The translations under genes and the position numbers were made by a program. Below the pieces are notes generated by a model. The model was not told where the DNA came from. It was given only the letters and a program-made list of their open reading frames with translations, and made no database searches. A DNA stretch of 64,000 nt from Volvox africanus (Eukaryota > Chlorophyta > Chlorophyceae > Chlamydomonadales > Volvocaceae), in contig BSDZ01000009.1 in assembly GCA_030268105.1 (NCBI GenBank), positions 2,555,501 through 2,619,500 on the forward strand, written 5' to 3'. This document shows, piece after piece, positions 45,849 through 57,669 of the stretch (position 1 is the first letter of the stretch; each line of letters opens with the position of its first letter).

Positions 45849-46119
45849 TACAGCCGTTTACTGCTCCCGATCAGGTGGCCCTCTTCCTGGATGAGCCCGC
45901 ACTAGTGCGGTTCAAGCTTGCAGCCATTGTGCTGCCGTTGGTCGGTTACAACATGCTGGCGGAGTCGTGGGTGGTGTTACTGGTTGACAAACGATGGTTG
46001 ACGGCAGATTTCGTTAGACTATATATTGCTGCTGGCGAAGGACTGAGGCCCGGAGCAGCCACGAAACATATTCACACTTCCTTGTGTGCCAAAACGGCGT
46101 TCTTGAGTTGTCTTCCCTG
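45849..46119 (+). other. Possible orphan exon
   Basis: A strong pyrimidine-tract acceptor (CTTCTTCTTCGCAG) opens a frame reading LQPFTAPDQVALFLDEPALV, then a hydrophobic stretch (KLAAIVLPLVGYNMLAES) and WVVLLVDKRWLTADFVRLY. Composition is GC-rich and protein-like, unlike the flanks. No donor, start or family was identified, so it may be an exon of an unresolved gene or a relic. Confidence 0.3.
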
Positions 46120-47097
46120 AGACGCCCAAATCTGCCGTGTTCGGTTGTCACGACATGAGTGCAAATTGTACATAATAGGTGCCGTACTGTCACTGACACG
46201 ATCTTGAGGAGGCAGGTGGCTGTGACGCCGTACCAAAATTTTATCTACTGCTCCTTCAAAGCGCAAGGATGAGGGCTTATTCATACCAGAAAGAACACAA
46301 CACCGGCATAGCCTGCCTGCCCTTTAAAGCCCAGGAAATCGTTGGCCTATTACCTCCTTTGTTGGCTGGCGCATAAATAAGTACATACCGTAAGCATTAC
46401 TCAAGGTAATTGCATGTCCTGTTGGGGCCTTTCCATCGGAATTAGAAGTCCATGCCTCTACAGAGGTCTTCGCAAGACTATTAATAACGTTTTACGTAGT
46501 TGTTCATACAGTACCCCTTGCATTACCTTAGCAGCCAAAGGAAAGGGCCCCCTGCAATCCCGTCTTCTGCAGGGCTCGAGCCATTTGCAGCCTTTACACG
46601 ACATGCATAGCCCGGATAGCAAGCAGGACGAAGACGACCTGGTGCTTAGCTTAACTCACCCTGGCAGACACCTCCCTTTTTCAGCTCCTACACTCCGTCC
46701 TGCACATGGCAGCCTTCATTTCGACTGTTCCTACACAGAGCCCAGCTTGAGGCTGGGTTGGACACTGAGCGTCTGTCCACATAACGGTACGACTGACTGA
46801 CCTAACGTTCCACTTCGCTCCGGTTTAAGAAAATGGACGGCCCAGGGACGGCTATGGACGGTATCAACTACTCCGGACGAGTTCGGAGAAGGTGCGCACT
46901 TTCTCTCCTCATGGGAGGACCGTCATCCGCAAGCGGCTGAGAAGCTTGCTGACCTTTAGCCCAGCTCACCACTGCAAGGCCCAGAGCCACGAGACGCAAT
47001 CGGTACGTGCACCTCACTCCGTATCGCTCGCTCCCGCAAATAATCGGCCTTTCCTCTCCTCCCCCTGGCCCCACTCCGGCCTGCCGCATAATTCTCT
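46120..47097. other. Region downstream of the arabinosyltransferase
   Basis: A plus-strand ORF at 46414-46800 has protein-like composition near its end, but no domain or splice partner. Otherwise nothing recognised. Confidence 0.3.
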
Positions 47098-47102
47098 TTA
47101 CA
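47098..47102 (-). terminator. Candidate poly(A) signal (TGTAA on minus strand)
   Basis: TTACA on the plus strand, 49 bases past the arabinosyltransferase stop. This is short for a volvocine 3' UTR, so it may not be the main site. Confidence 0.3.
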
Positions 47103-47150
47103 CATAATACTCGGTGCTGCAGCTGCGTCCCCCCTGCTTGCCGTGAACAC

Positions 47151-50100
47151 TCAGCAATCCGGAGCGTTGAAGCAGCTGCCCACAGGGTACTTGTCAAGCG
47201 CCGTCCTATCCCCCTCCACATACCTGCGATGAACCGGCGCCATATATTCGGCAAGGGACGTCCATAGCGGGCAAAAATCAGTAAACCCCAATAATGACAC
47301 ACATAATGAAACGCACCGGTCAGGGCCAGCACAGGGGTCACTTACCGAGCCCAAACGGATTGCATACGCTGAAACTTGTCCGGGTGGTAGTTTACGTGAA
47401 CCATCACGGGCATGTGTTCACTGTACTGTGCATCGTACCTGCAGCAGAAACATGGATGATTTCGTAGGTCCCAAAACGTGATAACAGACAGCAGTATCCG
47501 ATAACAATCCAGGGTCGTGAACGCAACCATGAGACGGACCAGTCTGCCTGGCAGTGCCTGCACAAGCAAGTCTATCGCTCCGTCCTTGTTCGTTAAGAAG
47601 ACCAGTAGGATTTAAGCTGCGGGGGGCCATCCTTGCTTCGTGATATATAACGGCAGCAAGTTCTTGTGTGTGTGTGTGTGAAGGGGGGGGGCGGATCAGC
47701 ATCACGAAGCCGTGTATGTGCTGGTAGAAGGACAGAGACGCAAAATCGGATTTCATGTCTGTCGAGGTTAGCGAAAGAAGACGTCAAACGTAGCAGGCGC
47801 CGAGGATGCCACTCTTTTACGTGTAGAAGGAGGATACCTTCCGCCACCGTACCGGATCGTTTTGAACAGGCGCTTAGAGTTCATGAACTTGTCGATGTTC
47901 ATGATGCGCACGGTGATGCGGGAGGACTTGTAGTCATCGTGGCTTGGGAACCAGATCTCCATGTTAAAAACCGCCTGAAAGGAGGGAGAAGAAGCGAAGA
48001 GGGGAGCGGTGAGCAGGAAAACGACGAGGCGCCAGTACATTTCGTCCAATGCTTCCAAGGCCATAGATGGGAAAGGGTAAATGACGCTTAAATGCAAATG
48101 TAAGCGCCGGGTAAGGCGCAAGAAAGCTTAAAGGTAGAATTCGAATTATGAAGCACAGGAAAGGGTAACAGGATCGGCTTGCATCAAATTACCGTCCAAC
48201 CGACTGACCGACAGATCTTGAACCCAACGGCTTCGTGTGCTGCCTTGCGCTGTGAGTTCCCGAATGTATCACTCGAATGCAGTGGGGAGTGCAAGGAGGA
48301 AACTCGCAAGAGATCAAGATGTGCGTGAGACGAACCCAACATAAGATGATAATAGGGATGGGAAACTGCCTGCGGAGCCATATCACCCAACAGGCTACTG
48401 CACGGCCTCCTGCAGATCTTCCGGCAGGCTAAATACATATACGCAGTGCTTGGATTTCCATCATTCTTAGCGAACGTTCTATTCATCACCCCAATTTGGG
48501 CTTCTGTAAACCCAGCAGCTGAGAGGGAGCGGCCGGTAGGAATTTGGCACACATGGAAAGGTATAATAAATTCAGAATCGAGCTCGGAAATGCACATGCA
48601 ACGCAACGCAACGTTTCTAGAGAGAACTGCCGACCCGTACCTGGTCCCACTCCTTGCGCTTGTTCAAGCGGTCTGTAATGCGATCCATGAGCGCGATTGT
48701 CCGATCGTTCGGACGGATGTAGAATAAGCCGGAGTTGAGCGTGAAGACGCGGATGGTGTGAGCCCAGCGCGACCAGCCCATCTTGGGGTCGTCATACACG
48801 TCATCCCAGCCTGCAGATATAGACGCGCACGGGGATAAAAGCCGGCAGCGGGTTGCACACTCGCACGTGAACACAAATTGAATCACCCATGAACACGTCT
48901 TGCGGGTCAAATGAGGACCTACATTATTGGGCTACAGGCATGCGCCAAAGGCAAACGAGCGCTGTGGATGTGAACCAATAAGTAGGGTAGGTTGGGGTTG
49001 GGGATGGGGACAGCAGCAGCTCTCACATATGGCATCCGCGCGCTGGAGAGGGGAGCACCCGCGGGTAATGTGAGCGCGCGCCCCACTAGCAAGCTCCATG
49101 GCCCCAAGGATTCAGCATCTCAATTGCCTATAGCTGCCCCGGTCCCATTAAATATTCTTCCCATATCCAGTCAGTGCAACCCTACCCACCATACGCTGTC
49201 GGTTCGTCATAGCCGTCGCTGAGCGATTCCACGTCCTCGTCCCTATAAATCAACCGCATACCCGGATAAGTGACGAACATATGCCGAGAAATCGGTTTAA
49301 GGAAAGCAGAAAAGCAAATAATAATAATAATCACACAATAATTGTAAGAACATTTACTACGTGAGACAGCGAGGCCAGGTTGAAACCAGGTTAGCAGGGA
49401 GAGATGAAGCCTCGGATGCGCCAGCAAGCAACGACTCTCCCTTTCCTGTTCGAGAAATCACCTGTAGAGGTGGTCGAAGGGGTTTTGTAGCGTCACAATG
49501 TCCACCTGGATGCAACGAAAAGGCAGTAAGGATTAAAAAGCAGCATCGGTAGCATAGTATATACACATCGAATGGTACCCTAAGCTCACTGCAGAGCTCA
49601 CTGCAGAAATCCCAGAGGATGTTCACTGCCAACCGAGCGCTGTGCACCCCAAAAGGCATGGTAATGACGTGGGCTACGAGTACATTCGCGCATCCGTCTT
49701 CGGTCCGGGCTTGCCTGCTTGCTTGTCTCCCTTTGCCCCGGTCCCGCTATCACGGCACCGGCGGTTCGGACCACACCTCCCTAGGAACGACACCCGTGTG
49801 GGAGATGACTCTGTGAACTTACGTCTGACAATAGGACCGAGTACCCATGCGTCAGGAATTCCTGTGCGGCGGGAAGAAGCGGCGTAGGCAGGCAGGTGGC
49901 AAAGGTCTCATTGGATGGACCGTCTGCATGGTAACGGATCAATCAGCATCCCGCCGCCGGCAGTCCATAAGTTGTGAAGGCGCTCGGAGCAGCGGAGCCC
50001 TCCTGTGGGATTCTATCCACTAAGCTGAAAACCATCAGCCCCACCATCACCAGACCCTCCGCCACTCCGACTCCAACTCCGACATTCATTACCATCACCA

Positions 50101-51501
50101 CCACCATTACCGCCGCCAACAGCAAAAACAAAGGCCCCGCGGCTGATATTGTCTTTCCCCAACTCCTTCACTCCCTGCCCCCAGGCTTCGAGTTGGACCC
50201 TCCGCCAAGCCCTGGATTCTGCAGTCAGGAGGGGGTCCTCTTTGTGCCCATCGACCCAGCTACCGCTTGCCCAGCAGGCAACACCCAAGAGGTGCACGAT
50301 CCCAATAATAGACATGCTGCCATTCGCCAAAGTCTGGTGGATGGCCTTCGACGCAAATATGAAATCCACGGGCGCATACCCCCACGCGGCGGAAAGAGGG
50401 GCACCGCTTTATACATGGACCCTGACTCCCTTCTATTAGAGTCCTCCACGAGCGTCAACCTATGACCGTAGCTGCTAGCCCGAGGCCACAGCAGCGGGAC
50501 CGCCACGTTGCGCACCCGGATCAACTGGAATTTCTGTGCGCTGATGCCATGGTTAGACGCCTGCTTATCCGCCGTCTTCTGGGGTGTCTTGCGCCAGTAG
50601 GCCACACCCAGGTTCTCGCAGGCGCTTGCAACCTAGGAGTGCGTGTGTTAGGCGGTGGTAGCGGTGAGATGGTGGTGTGGTGTGTATGGAAGGGGTTGCT
50701 TGGTGAGACGTATAGCTGGCGGGTGGAAGCTTCCAGCATCAAGATGAAACTTTACTGATGTCTGGCTTAGCACGTTGGCTGCCCACCAAGAGATGCGGTG
50801 CATCACGTATTTTAGAAGATAGGTGAATGACTTTAGCTAGTGCCGGGCAGATGCGGTGGCTATTTTGCAATGATATGGCGACGGTCTCACGGACAGCAAG
50901 TACCGGTCCCCTGCGTAACGTTACCCCCTTTGGTTTATTTACCGGGGCAGCATGTCCCCCTTGGTTTATCAGACCGTTTTCCATTCAGGCTTTCCCGTTT
51001 CGTTACACTTACATCGTCGTCGATGGCGATAACCATGAAGTTCTTTACACCCGCACGCTGGCAACCGTCAATCCAAAGCTTTAGCATCCCAAACTTGCCA
51101 TCAGGTGTGATGAGAGCACCATTTGACACGGCTGCCATAACTTCTTTGTTGATGCCAATGCGGTCCTGCGCGTCATGAGCCGTTGTGCACCACTTTGTGC
51201 TCTCCAAGCTATGAAGATGGTCCAGACACCCGGTATACATGGCTGGATCTATGCAAAAAAAGGATCTATGGCACGTGAAGCAGCGACTGCCCTGCCTACC
51301 ATACCCTGGTTTGGTTCCAACAGCTGTGCTTCTCTAGGTCATAAGCCTTAACAGCACCCACTTGATTTCGTGCGTTAGACTCACCAGTACAGCTTTTAGG
51401 TCGGTACTTCCGAATTCGGAAGTATTGTATGCTGTCGCAGCTGCTGTTGAAGCTAGAACAGCGATCACCAGTAGCCATAAGGATATAAAAATTTGCATCA
51501 T
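47151..51501 (-). CDS. Secretory arabinosyltransferase-like glycosyltransferase (RRA/XEG113 type), 10 exons
   Basis: Nucleotide-diphospho-sugar transferase family. Plant relatives RRA and XEG113 add arabinose to hydroxyproline-linked chains of extensins in the Golgi, fitting the HRGP walls of volvocine algae. Exons: 51501-51385, 51165-51013, 50632-50516, 49861-49823, 49505-49462, 49242-49190, 48810-48641, 47974-47853, 47438-47346, 47223-47151. Phases agree, 326 aa. Exon 1 encodes a signal peptide or anchor (MMQIFISLWLLVIAVLAST). Then come GKFGMLKLWIDGCQRAGVKN, SACENLGVAYWRK, GISAQKFQLIR, EFLTHGYSVLLSD|VDIVTLQNPFDHL (the DxD-type SDVD, split by an intron), DGYDEPTAYG, MGWSRWAHTIRVFTLNSGLF, MNIDKFMNSKRLFKTIR, MPVMVHVNYHPDKFQRM, and a Cys-containing C terminus. 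The 39-base exon 4 is unusually small. It is transcribed divergently from the WDR34 gene. Which acceptor sugar it uses is inference. Confidence 0.92.
47661..47690 (+). repeat. (GT)n plus poly-G run in an intron
   Basis: About eight GT units followed by a run of eight to nine G, inside the intron between the exons at 47974-47853 and 47438-47346. Confidence 0.85.
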
Positions 51502-52000
51502 ATCTTATACTTCGATACTAATAAAAAGGAGCGTTAATGAATCACTCGGGTAAACAGAGTCGCAGAAGATCAATGCAGCAAGGTAAATATTTCCACTATG
51601 TGACGGGCCATACATCAACAAGCCTAGAAAACATTGTCACCTTATACCGGTATAGCATTCTTTAGGCTAAGAACTCCATGTCCGAGGCTCCGGACCTTCA
51701 GTGCTCCGAGCGTGGCTCGATGCCGTATCACGGAGGCCTTTTAGCCCCTCCTATTCCAGCAAAAGCTATTTTTGTACAGTTACTTCTTCCTATGATTACG
51801 TATGGCCTCCGATCCATACCCCATAATAACAATGCTGTTTACGTGCCCCTTCGAGTAAACTTCAGCCGTGCAAAACGCGACAAGACCTATTTGCTCTTGT
51901 AGAAGAATTGTATTTAGTTAAAACTTAATATAATATCCATGATGGAGTGACGCAACAATAGCAAGTTAAACTGGCTGCATTTCTCCCCTTGCACGAGAAA
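51502..52000. promoter_or_regulatory. Head-to-head promoter region (arabinosyltransferase / WDR34)
   Basis: 499 bases separate the ATG at 51501 (-) and the ATG at 52001 (+). AT-rich with no convincing coding sequence; must contain both promoters. Confidence 0.55.
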
Positions 52001-55000
52001 ATGACAGGCGTACCCCCCGACTTTGTTGACTTGATTCCAGGGGACGCTAAAGTGCGTAATACTTTAAAGACAGCGCGATTTGGGTTCGCCAAGCGATCAA
52101 CTTGGCAATATCACATGCGCCGCAGGTGGACGTGCCTAGCACGTGGCGGGACGTCATCGTTGGCAACAACACCGTTAGCACGGAGACACCTCCACTGAAG
52201 TCTCAGGAAGTCACCACGCAAACGGGCAGCCGGGACAACAACGGCACACAAACCGATGATGGCGGTCGGCCGGCGTCCCCCACAAAGCTAAAGGCGTCAG
52301 GTCTAGCAGACTTCGTTAAGAAGTAAGCCTCTACCTGTGTCTCATCCCGCGTGACCGCAGCAAACAACCATATGCTGTACGGCACTCCCATGCATTCCTC
52401 AGCCTGTCTCTTGCACACCACCACCATCGTTCTATTCTCGTGTCTCCAGAGGCACTTTCCCCCTCTGCCCCTCTATCTCCAGCCTGTTTCTGCGCACACC
52501 TCCCTCGAGTTTCCTCGTGCGACCCAAATCGCTGCGATACTGATCATGCGCCCGCTGCCTTGCCCGTGGCCCCTGACTGATCCGCGCCTTCATACGCGAT
52601 CAGGGTTGAGGACATGGTAACAGGGGAGCTGATAAAAGCAACTGAGGAGGCGGAAGTTTTGGAGCCCTTCACGCGCGCTGCGGACGATGAGCAGGTCCGT
52701 GCGTACGCGTCCATAGGAGGGAGGCAGCCAGGCAGGGCGGTGCCAAGGAGGGCACCGTCCCCATGGGCGGGTACACGGGCCCACACGTGCGAATCTCGGA
52801 TTTATTAGCAAGACAAAACCGTACGGCTGGTACACGTACGAAGAAGCTTAGTCCCCACGGGGCTTACCACGGCGCCGCACGTCTCCCGCTGGATTGTGGG
52901 TCGTATGCTTAGATCCTCAGGCTGCTTCACATCTCAAGGATGGAAGACAGGCAGCCGCTGGAGTTTTGAGCTGATCTAGTATCAGCGGCAAGCTTCTTAT
53001 CAACTGTATGTGCTTCGGCGACGGGGGCAAAGGGTTTGGCCGTTATCTCTTGGCCTGGAACTGCGAGGTGCTCGTGTCGCATATGCAGGGTGTGATGCCT
53101 TCCCATGACTGCCCATCCTGCCGATATGTAAGATGTTCGGGGTCTCCGTGCTCATTGCTTATCCCCTCCCTGGACTTCGCTCAGATCCCGATCTGCGGCG
53201 TAAACACGCGGTTGGCTCTAAACGACCGTAAATAGGTAGACGCGTGTCTTAGGGTTTAGCTGCTCACATTGGACCTCCCTGCACCGGGACTGTTGCGCAG
53301 GAGCCAGCTACCTGCGTGCAATATCTGTCGCCTTTCCAACCCGATGACTCGGCAGTCGCGGATCTCAACGCCACAAGTACCCAGATCAATAAGCACAAGC
53401 TTGTGGTTACGAGTTTGTCGTGGAGCAGTACGGGGCAGACTATCGCGGCATCGTACGGCAGGTACGGCTGTGGGGGCGGTGAAACGAACGGCACATTAAG
53501 TGTACCTGGTTGGCCGTCCCGAACTGTATTTCCCTGAACCTCGCCTCCCCTGGCCAGCCTCCGATTCCGCAATCCAAAGCAAATGCAAGTAGGTTTTCAG
53601 ACTTACAAAATAAAGGCTACAGGACGATTCTTGTTGCTATATGCTTCTTGTTGCTTCTTTTCGTGACGTTTTCATCTTGTCTCCTTTTCGTCCGAACTGG
53701 CAGAGGTGATAACTGGGTGCGCGCAGCCGCTTTTGAATTCATCCTGGCCATGTTGCATTGCACTGTGTTCATCGACACGGCCATGTACTACAGGTACGAC
53801 ATTGTTGGCTGGTGTACATTTCCCGGCGCACTGTGCACGTGGAACCTGGCTCGTGAGGAGATCAATTCCGTCCGACCAGACCAGCGCATCGACACGGATA
53901 CCTGCTTGATGAGCTGCGCCTTCCACCCAACCCACCCGGTGCGTGTGCTGGCGCGCTGATCGGGGGACAGGGCCCCTGTGACCAGCCAAACAATTCTTAC
54001 TTCCCTATTAGCCACCCAGGCCATCAAACAGACGAGGGCAAGGACAGCGGGGGAGGAGGACAAGGAGGCAGAAGCTGGTCTTTCGGGGTGGGCTGGGATA
54101 TAAATCGAGTTTAGCTCCGCGCCTGGTGTGTGTAGTGTTGTACCTTGTAGCGCGTGGAGTGGAGGATGAGGATGAGTGTGATTGGGATCCCGGGGATAGG
54201 GCCCCAAGGGTTACGATGTTTGCGACCGTGTGGGCTTGGAATGGTGTTTTAATGGAAGACGACCTGCAGGAAACTCGGTAGGCGTTGGAAACGTGGACAT
54301 GCGATCATGAACTCGGCCGATGGACCACTGGCGGTAACTTGCCAAAGTGCCGCAGCTCGACAGTCCCCTCCGCCTCACACCGGCTTGTAAACCGTCTCTA
54401 TTGCGCTATTCCTTCGGTCCAATCGTACCGCAGTTTTGAATGTTAAGTAAAGCTGCTTTACAGCTGCTGATTGGTGTTGGCATCGAGTCCCCTAACCGCT
54501 GGTCGTCCCCGGGCAGCGCGCCCTTCATCTCCCATCACATCTCGTGTGCGACTTCAACTCCTCCTGACGACGGATAGCCGCTCTCTACCACCTTTCAACC
54601 TTGCGACAGGCCCTCATAGCCGGAGGCACCTTCAACGGCGAGCTGTACGTTTGGGATCTCAGTCTGGATGGCGACCTGCAGAGGGGCCGCTCGGACGTGC
54701 TGTTGGATGTACGTCACATGGAGCCCATCCTCAACATCACGTGGCAGTACAACCTGACGGGTAAGTGGGGACCCGCCCCGAACACCTTATTGTGGCTTGG
54801 CGGGGGCCCCCTGGGGCGTAGACATGGGCTCGGCTGCCTCTGTTAGGGTGTAGCCCAGGGTGTGATGGATCGGTACGAGGTGCGGGTGTAGGAAAACACG
54901 CGGACGAAAGGAGGCGGGAGAGTCCTGACTGTAGCTCCAGTCAACGACAGTATTGCGCCCCGGTCTGTAACGGCGGCAACGCCATGATCGTACATGAACG

Positions 55001-57669
55001 TCAGCGCTAAGCGCGATTTTAACTCCTATTTCTTTGAGCTCATGTAGCGCTCGTGTTTTGGAGTGACTTGTTACTGCATTTCACATCGAGCCATCAGCCG
55101 TCTCCATGACCCTGTCGCACCGCAGACGCCGCCAAGTACGGCACGAAGGATAAGGCTTACCGGCTAGTGACGCTGGGGGCGGATGGCCGCGTGCTGACGT
55201 GGCTCTGGCACAAGCTTGAGGCGCCTATCTACGGGTACGGTTGGCCTCAGAGAAGTCCAGTGTGCCAGCCGGAAAATGTGGAGCGCGAAAGGGGAGGGGT
55301 GCGAAGATCATAAAAGTATGGCATGACTCGGTATCATGTAAAAGTTCATGATTGGCGTAGGTTTACGTGGGTATGCGTTGATACATGGACGGCCTTGATC
55401 GCGCACGTGGAATGGGTATGTTTCCATACCCGGCGATGCATCAGTTATTGGACCAATCCGCCTTGGCCTCCCCCTGGACCTTGGCACCCCGTTGAGCACC
55501 CTTCCATGGCGTCGCCTCTGCGCCTCGCCCGTCCCGCTGCACTTCCCTGGCGCATTGGTCCGCTTGTTGTCTGGTGGCGGGGCCCGGGTTGTGTACGTGC
55601 CCCTGGATTAACCATTTTGCCTAAGTCGCCGCCACTGCTGAATTTCTGGTGCTCGCACTCGTCTCGATTTCCGCAGCTATCAGCTGCTTTTTCCGCAGCC
55701 CGGCATCGACCGGCGCTTCGTGTGGGGTGGCGCCTGCATGTGCTTTCAGCGTGAGCCGCGCGGCGTGTCGACGGCCAGCGGTGGGCCCGGGATCGGGGGC
55801 GAGGCAGCGGGCACTTTCCTCGTGGGAACTGAGGGCGGCAAGATCTTCAAGTGTTATAACGACGCCAACGACACAAATACGAAGGCGAGCGGCCAGCGAC
55901 CAAGTGCTCCTCAGGGGGCATCTTGGCCGTTAGGGGGCGAAAACCAAACCAAGCAGCTGGGATTGCAGGACAAGCACCTGGCCGCGCTGGGGCTCGCATT
56001 CAAACTTGTTGCATAGAGATACTGCAGCTTTTTTGTTGATGTTCGTCCGAGCGATGTGTGTTGCATGTTAAGAGCGTTTGCCGCTTTCGCGGGGTTGAGC
56101 ATTCCAGGAACCATGACAGTAACACAGTTGATGGGGGGACCCATGCCTAGGTGAGTGATAGCAGCCGGGCAACCCTGTCTTACCCTGTCGCACTGTTCCC
56201 GACTGCGCAGGAGTTCAGTCGGGCGGTGGCTGCGGGTGAGCGTGTGGAGCTGCGCACCCCCGTGCGGGATGCGGGCTACACGGCTCATTCGGGCGCGGTG
56301 TTCGGATTGGATTGTTCGCCGTTTCAGGTGCGGCTGAAGCAGCGCGGCACGTTTGGGCGACGGAAAAAGGGGCCGCGGAATCCGCGCCAGGGGTGACGAT
56401 TGGGGAAGTGCTTTGGGTTATTCCAACTTTTACACGGTCTACGATGTGATGGAACACAGCCTGTGTCTCACCTGCCAGCAATGCCGGGAGCGGCTTTCCC
56501 GAAGGGCTGAGGGCCTTATGGGGCCTCCGTCCGCACGACGTCAGTCTTGTGTAGTTTAGCTCGTCCCTCCCCTAGTCCCTTCGGTGTCTCCCCCTAACCT
56601 GGCTCGTTGGCTTCGAACCCGGTTTCTGTCCGCCCCTTGTCCCATGCATGCCTGCAGCGCGAGCTCTTCCTTACCTCCTCCACGGACGGCAGCATACGGT
56701 TGTACTCATCTCTCTGCATGCAGCCGTTGCTACACCTGGAGCCCACATCCTCCTACCTGTTTGCAGTGCAATGGAGTCCCTTCAGGCCGCTTGTTTTTGC
56801 GGCAGCAGCCGGTGAGTGTTGGTTGGCAGGCTAGCAAGCAGCGCGAGATCGTTCATATATGTGAAGTAAGGCGGCAAGCTAGCACGTACATGTTGCTTCG
56901 TGAACGCTTAAGCGTAGCGTAGGGGATGAGGAGCCAATTGAACGCACGGGTACGGTGCGCTGGGCTGCTGCGAGGAGGCCGTGCATCGGACCACAGTCTG
57001 CTGCTTTTAAGGGCTTCTGCATAATCCACCCGCGTTACACGTAGTCACACCTTAACTCTATGTATGTGTATCCACCGCTTGCCTCCCAATCCCGCCATCT
57101 CTCTACCCGCTAACCCACCCCACCCCGACCCGTGCCGCTGCTGCTGCTGCTGCAGCTGACGGTTGTGTATACATGTACGACCTGGTGCGCAATCATGAGG
57201 TTGTGCGCCCCGTGCTGACACTAGACACGAACGGTATACACAAGCCGGTGTATGCACTGGCCTTCAACCCGCGAAAGCCCGACCTTCTGGCCACGGGGGA
57301 TGCGACGGGTATCCAGGTGCTCCGCTCCTGGGAGGGCAGGATGAAAATTTAGGAGGGAAGAATGTAAAATGTTATCCAAGCCCTACAGATAGGCCGCGCA
57401 CGGGATTGTAGGTACACTGAGCAGGGAACGAAATCTTGAAGTGGAGTCTATTGAGGGCCAGAAGGTACTTCAAAGCCAGGCCATACCAGCTTCCTAGAGG
57501 TGTTTTGGAGGCACACCGTCACCTCCTCTCCTGCTTGATACTGCCACTGCAGGTTTGGCGCTTACCGTCCTCGCTGACGGCTGTGCGGCGCGGCGAGGAG
57601 ACCCTCCTGGCCAAGGTAGCGATGACTGACGATGTGCAGGAGATGATGCGAGCACGGCGACGACAGTGA
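52001..57669 (+). CDS. FAP133: Dynein-2 (retrograde IFT) intermediate chain, WDR34/FAP133
   Basis: WD40 intermediate chain of the IFT dynein that returns cargo from cilium tip to base. Exons: 52001-52051, 52126-52322, 52604-52694, 53301-53461, 53794-53938, 54610-54760, 55126-55234, 55677 to about 55884 or 56007, 56211-56327, 56658-56811, 57156-57316, 57553-57669; phases agree, 553 or 594 aa. The N terminus has TWRDV and two TQT motifs (EVTTQTG, NGTQTDD), the type that binds LC8, then a helix (SGLADFVKKVEDMVTGELI). WD blades follow: VVTSLSWSSTGQTIAASYGR, GALCTWNL, CAFHPTHPALIAGGTFNGEL, LVTLGADGRVLTW, VWGGACMCFQ, AGTFLVGTEGGKIFKC, GAVFGLDCSPFQ, LFLTSSTDGSIRLYSS, YLFAVQWSPFRPLVFAAA, VYALAFNPRKPDLLATGD. 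These match WDR34 blade order. The exon 8 donor is unresolved: GTTGCA at 56008, or a GC donor at 55885. Confidence 0.9.

Noticed and set aside
48184..48606. Minus-strand ORF of 140 codons inside the arabinosyltransferase gene
   Set aside because: The flanking exons (WDQ | AVFNMEIWF) join directly in phase 0 with family continuity, so this is intron.
49974..50465. Plus-strand ORF of 163 codons with Thr/Pro repeats
   Set aside because: Lies wholly within the arabinosyltransferase intron 50515-49862. The Thr/Pro run reflects a CCATCACC-type simple repeat.
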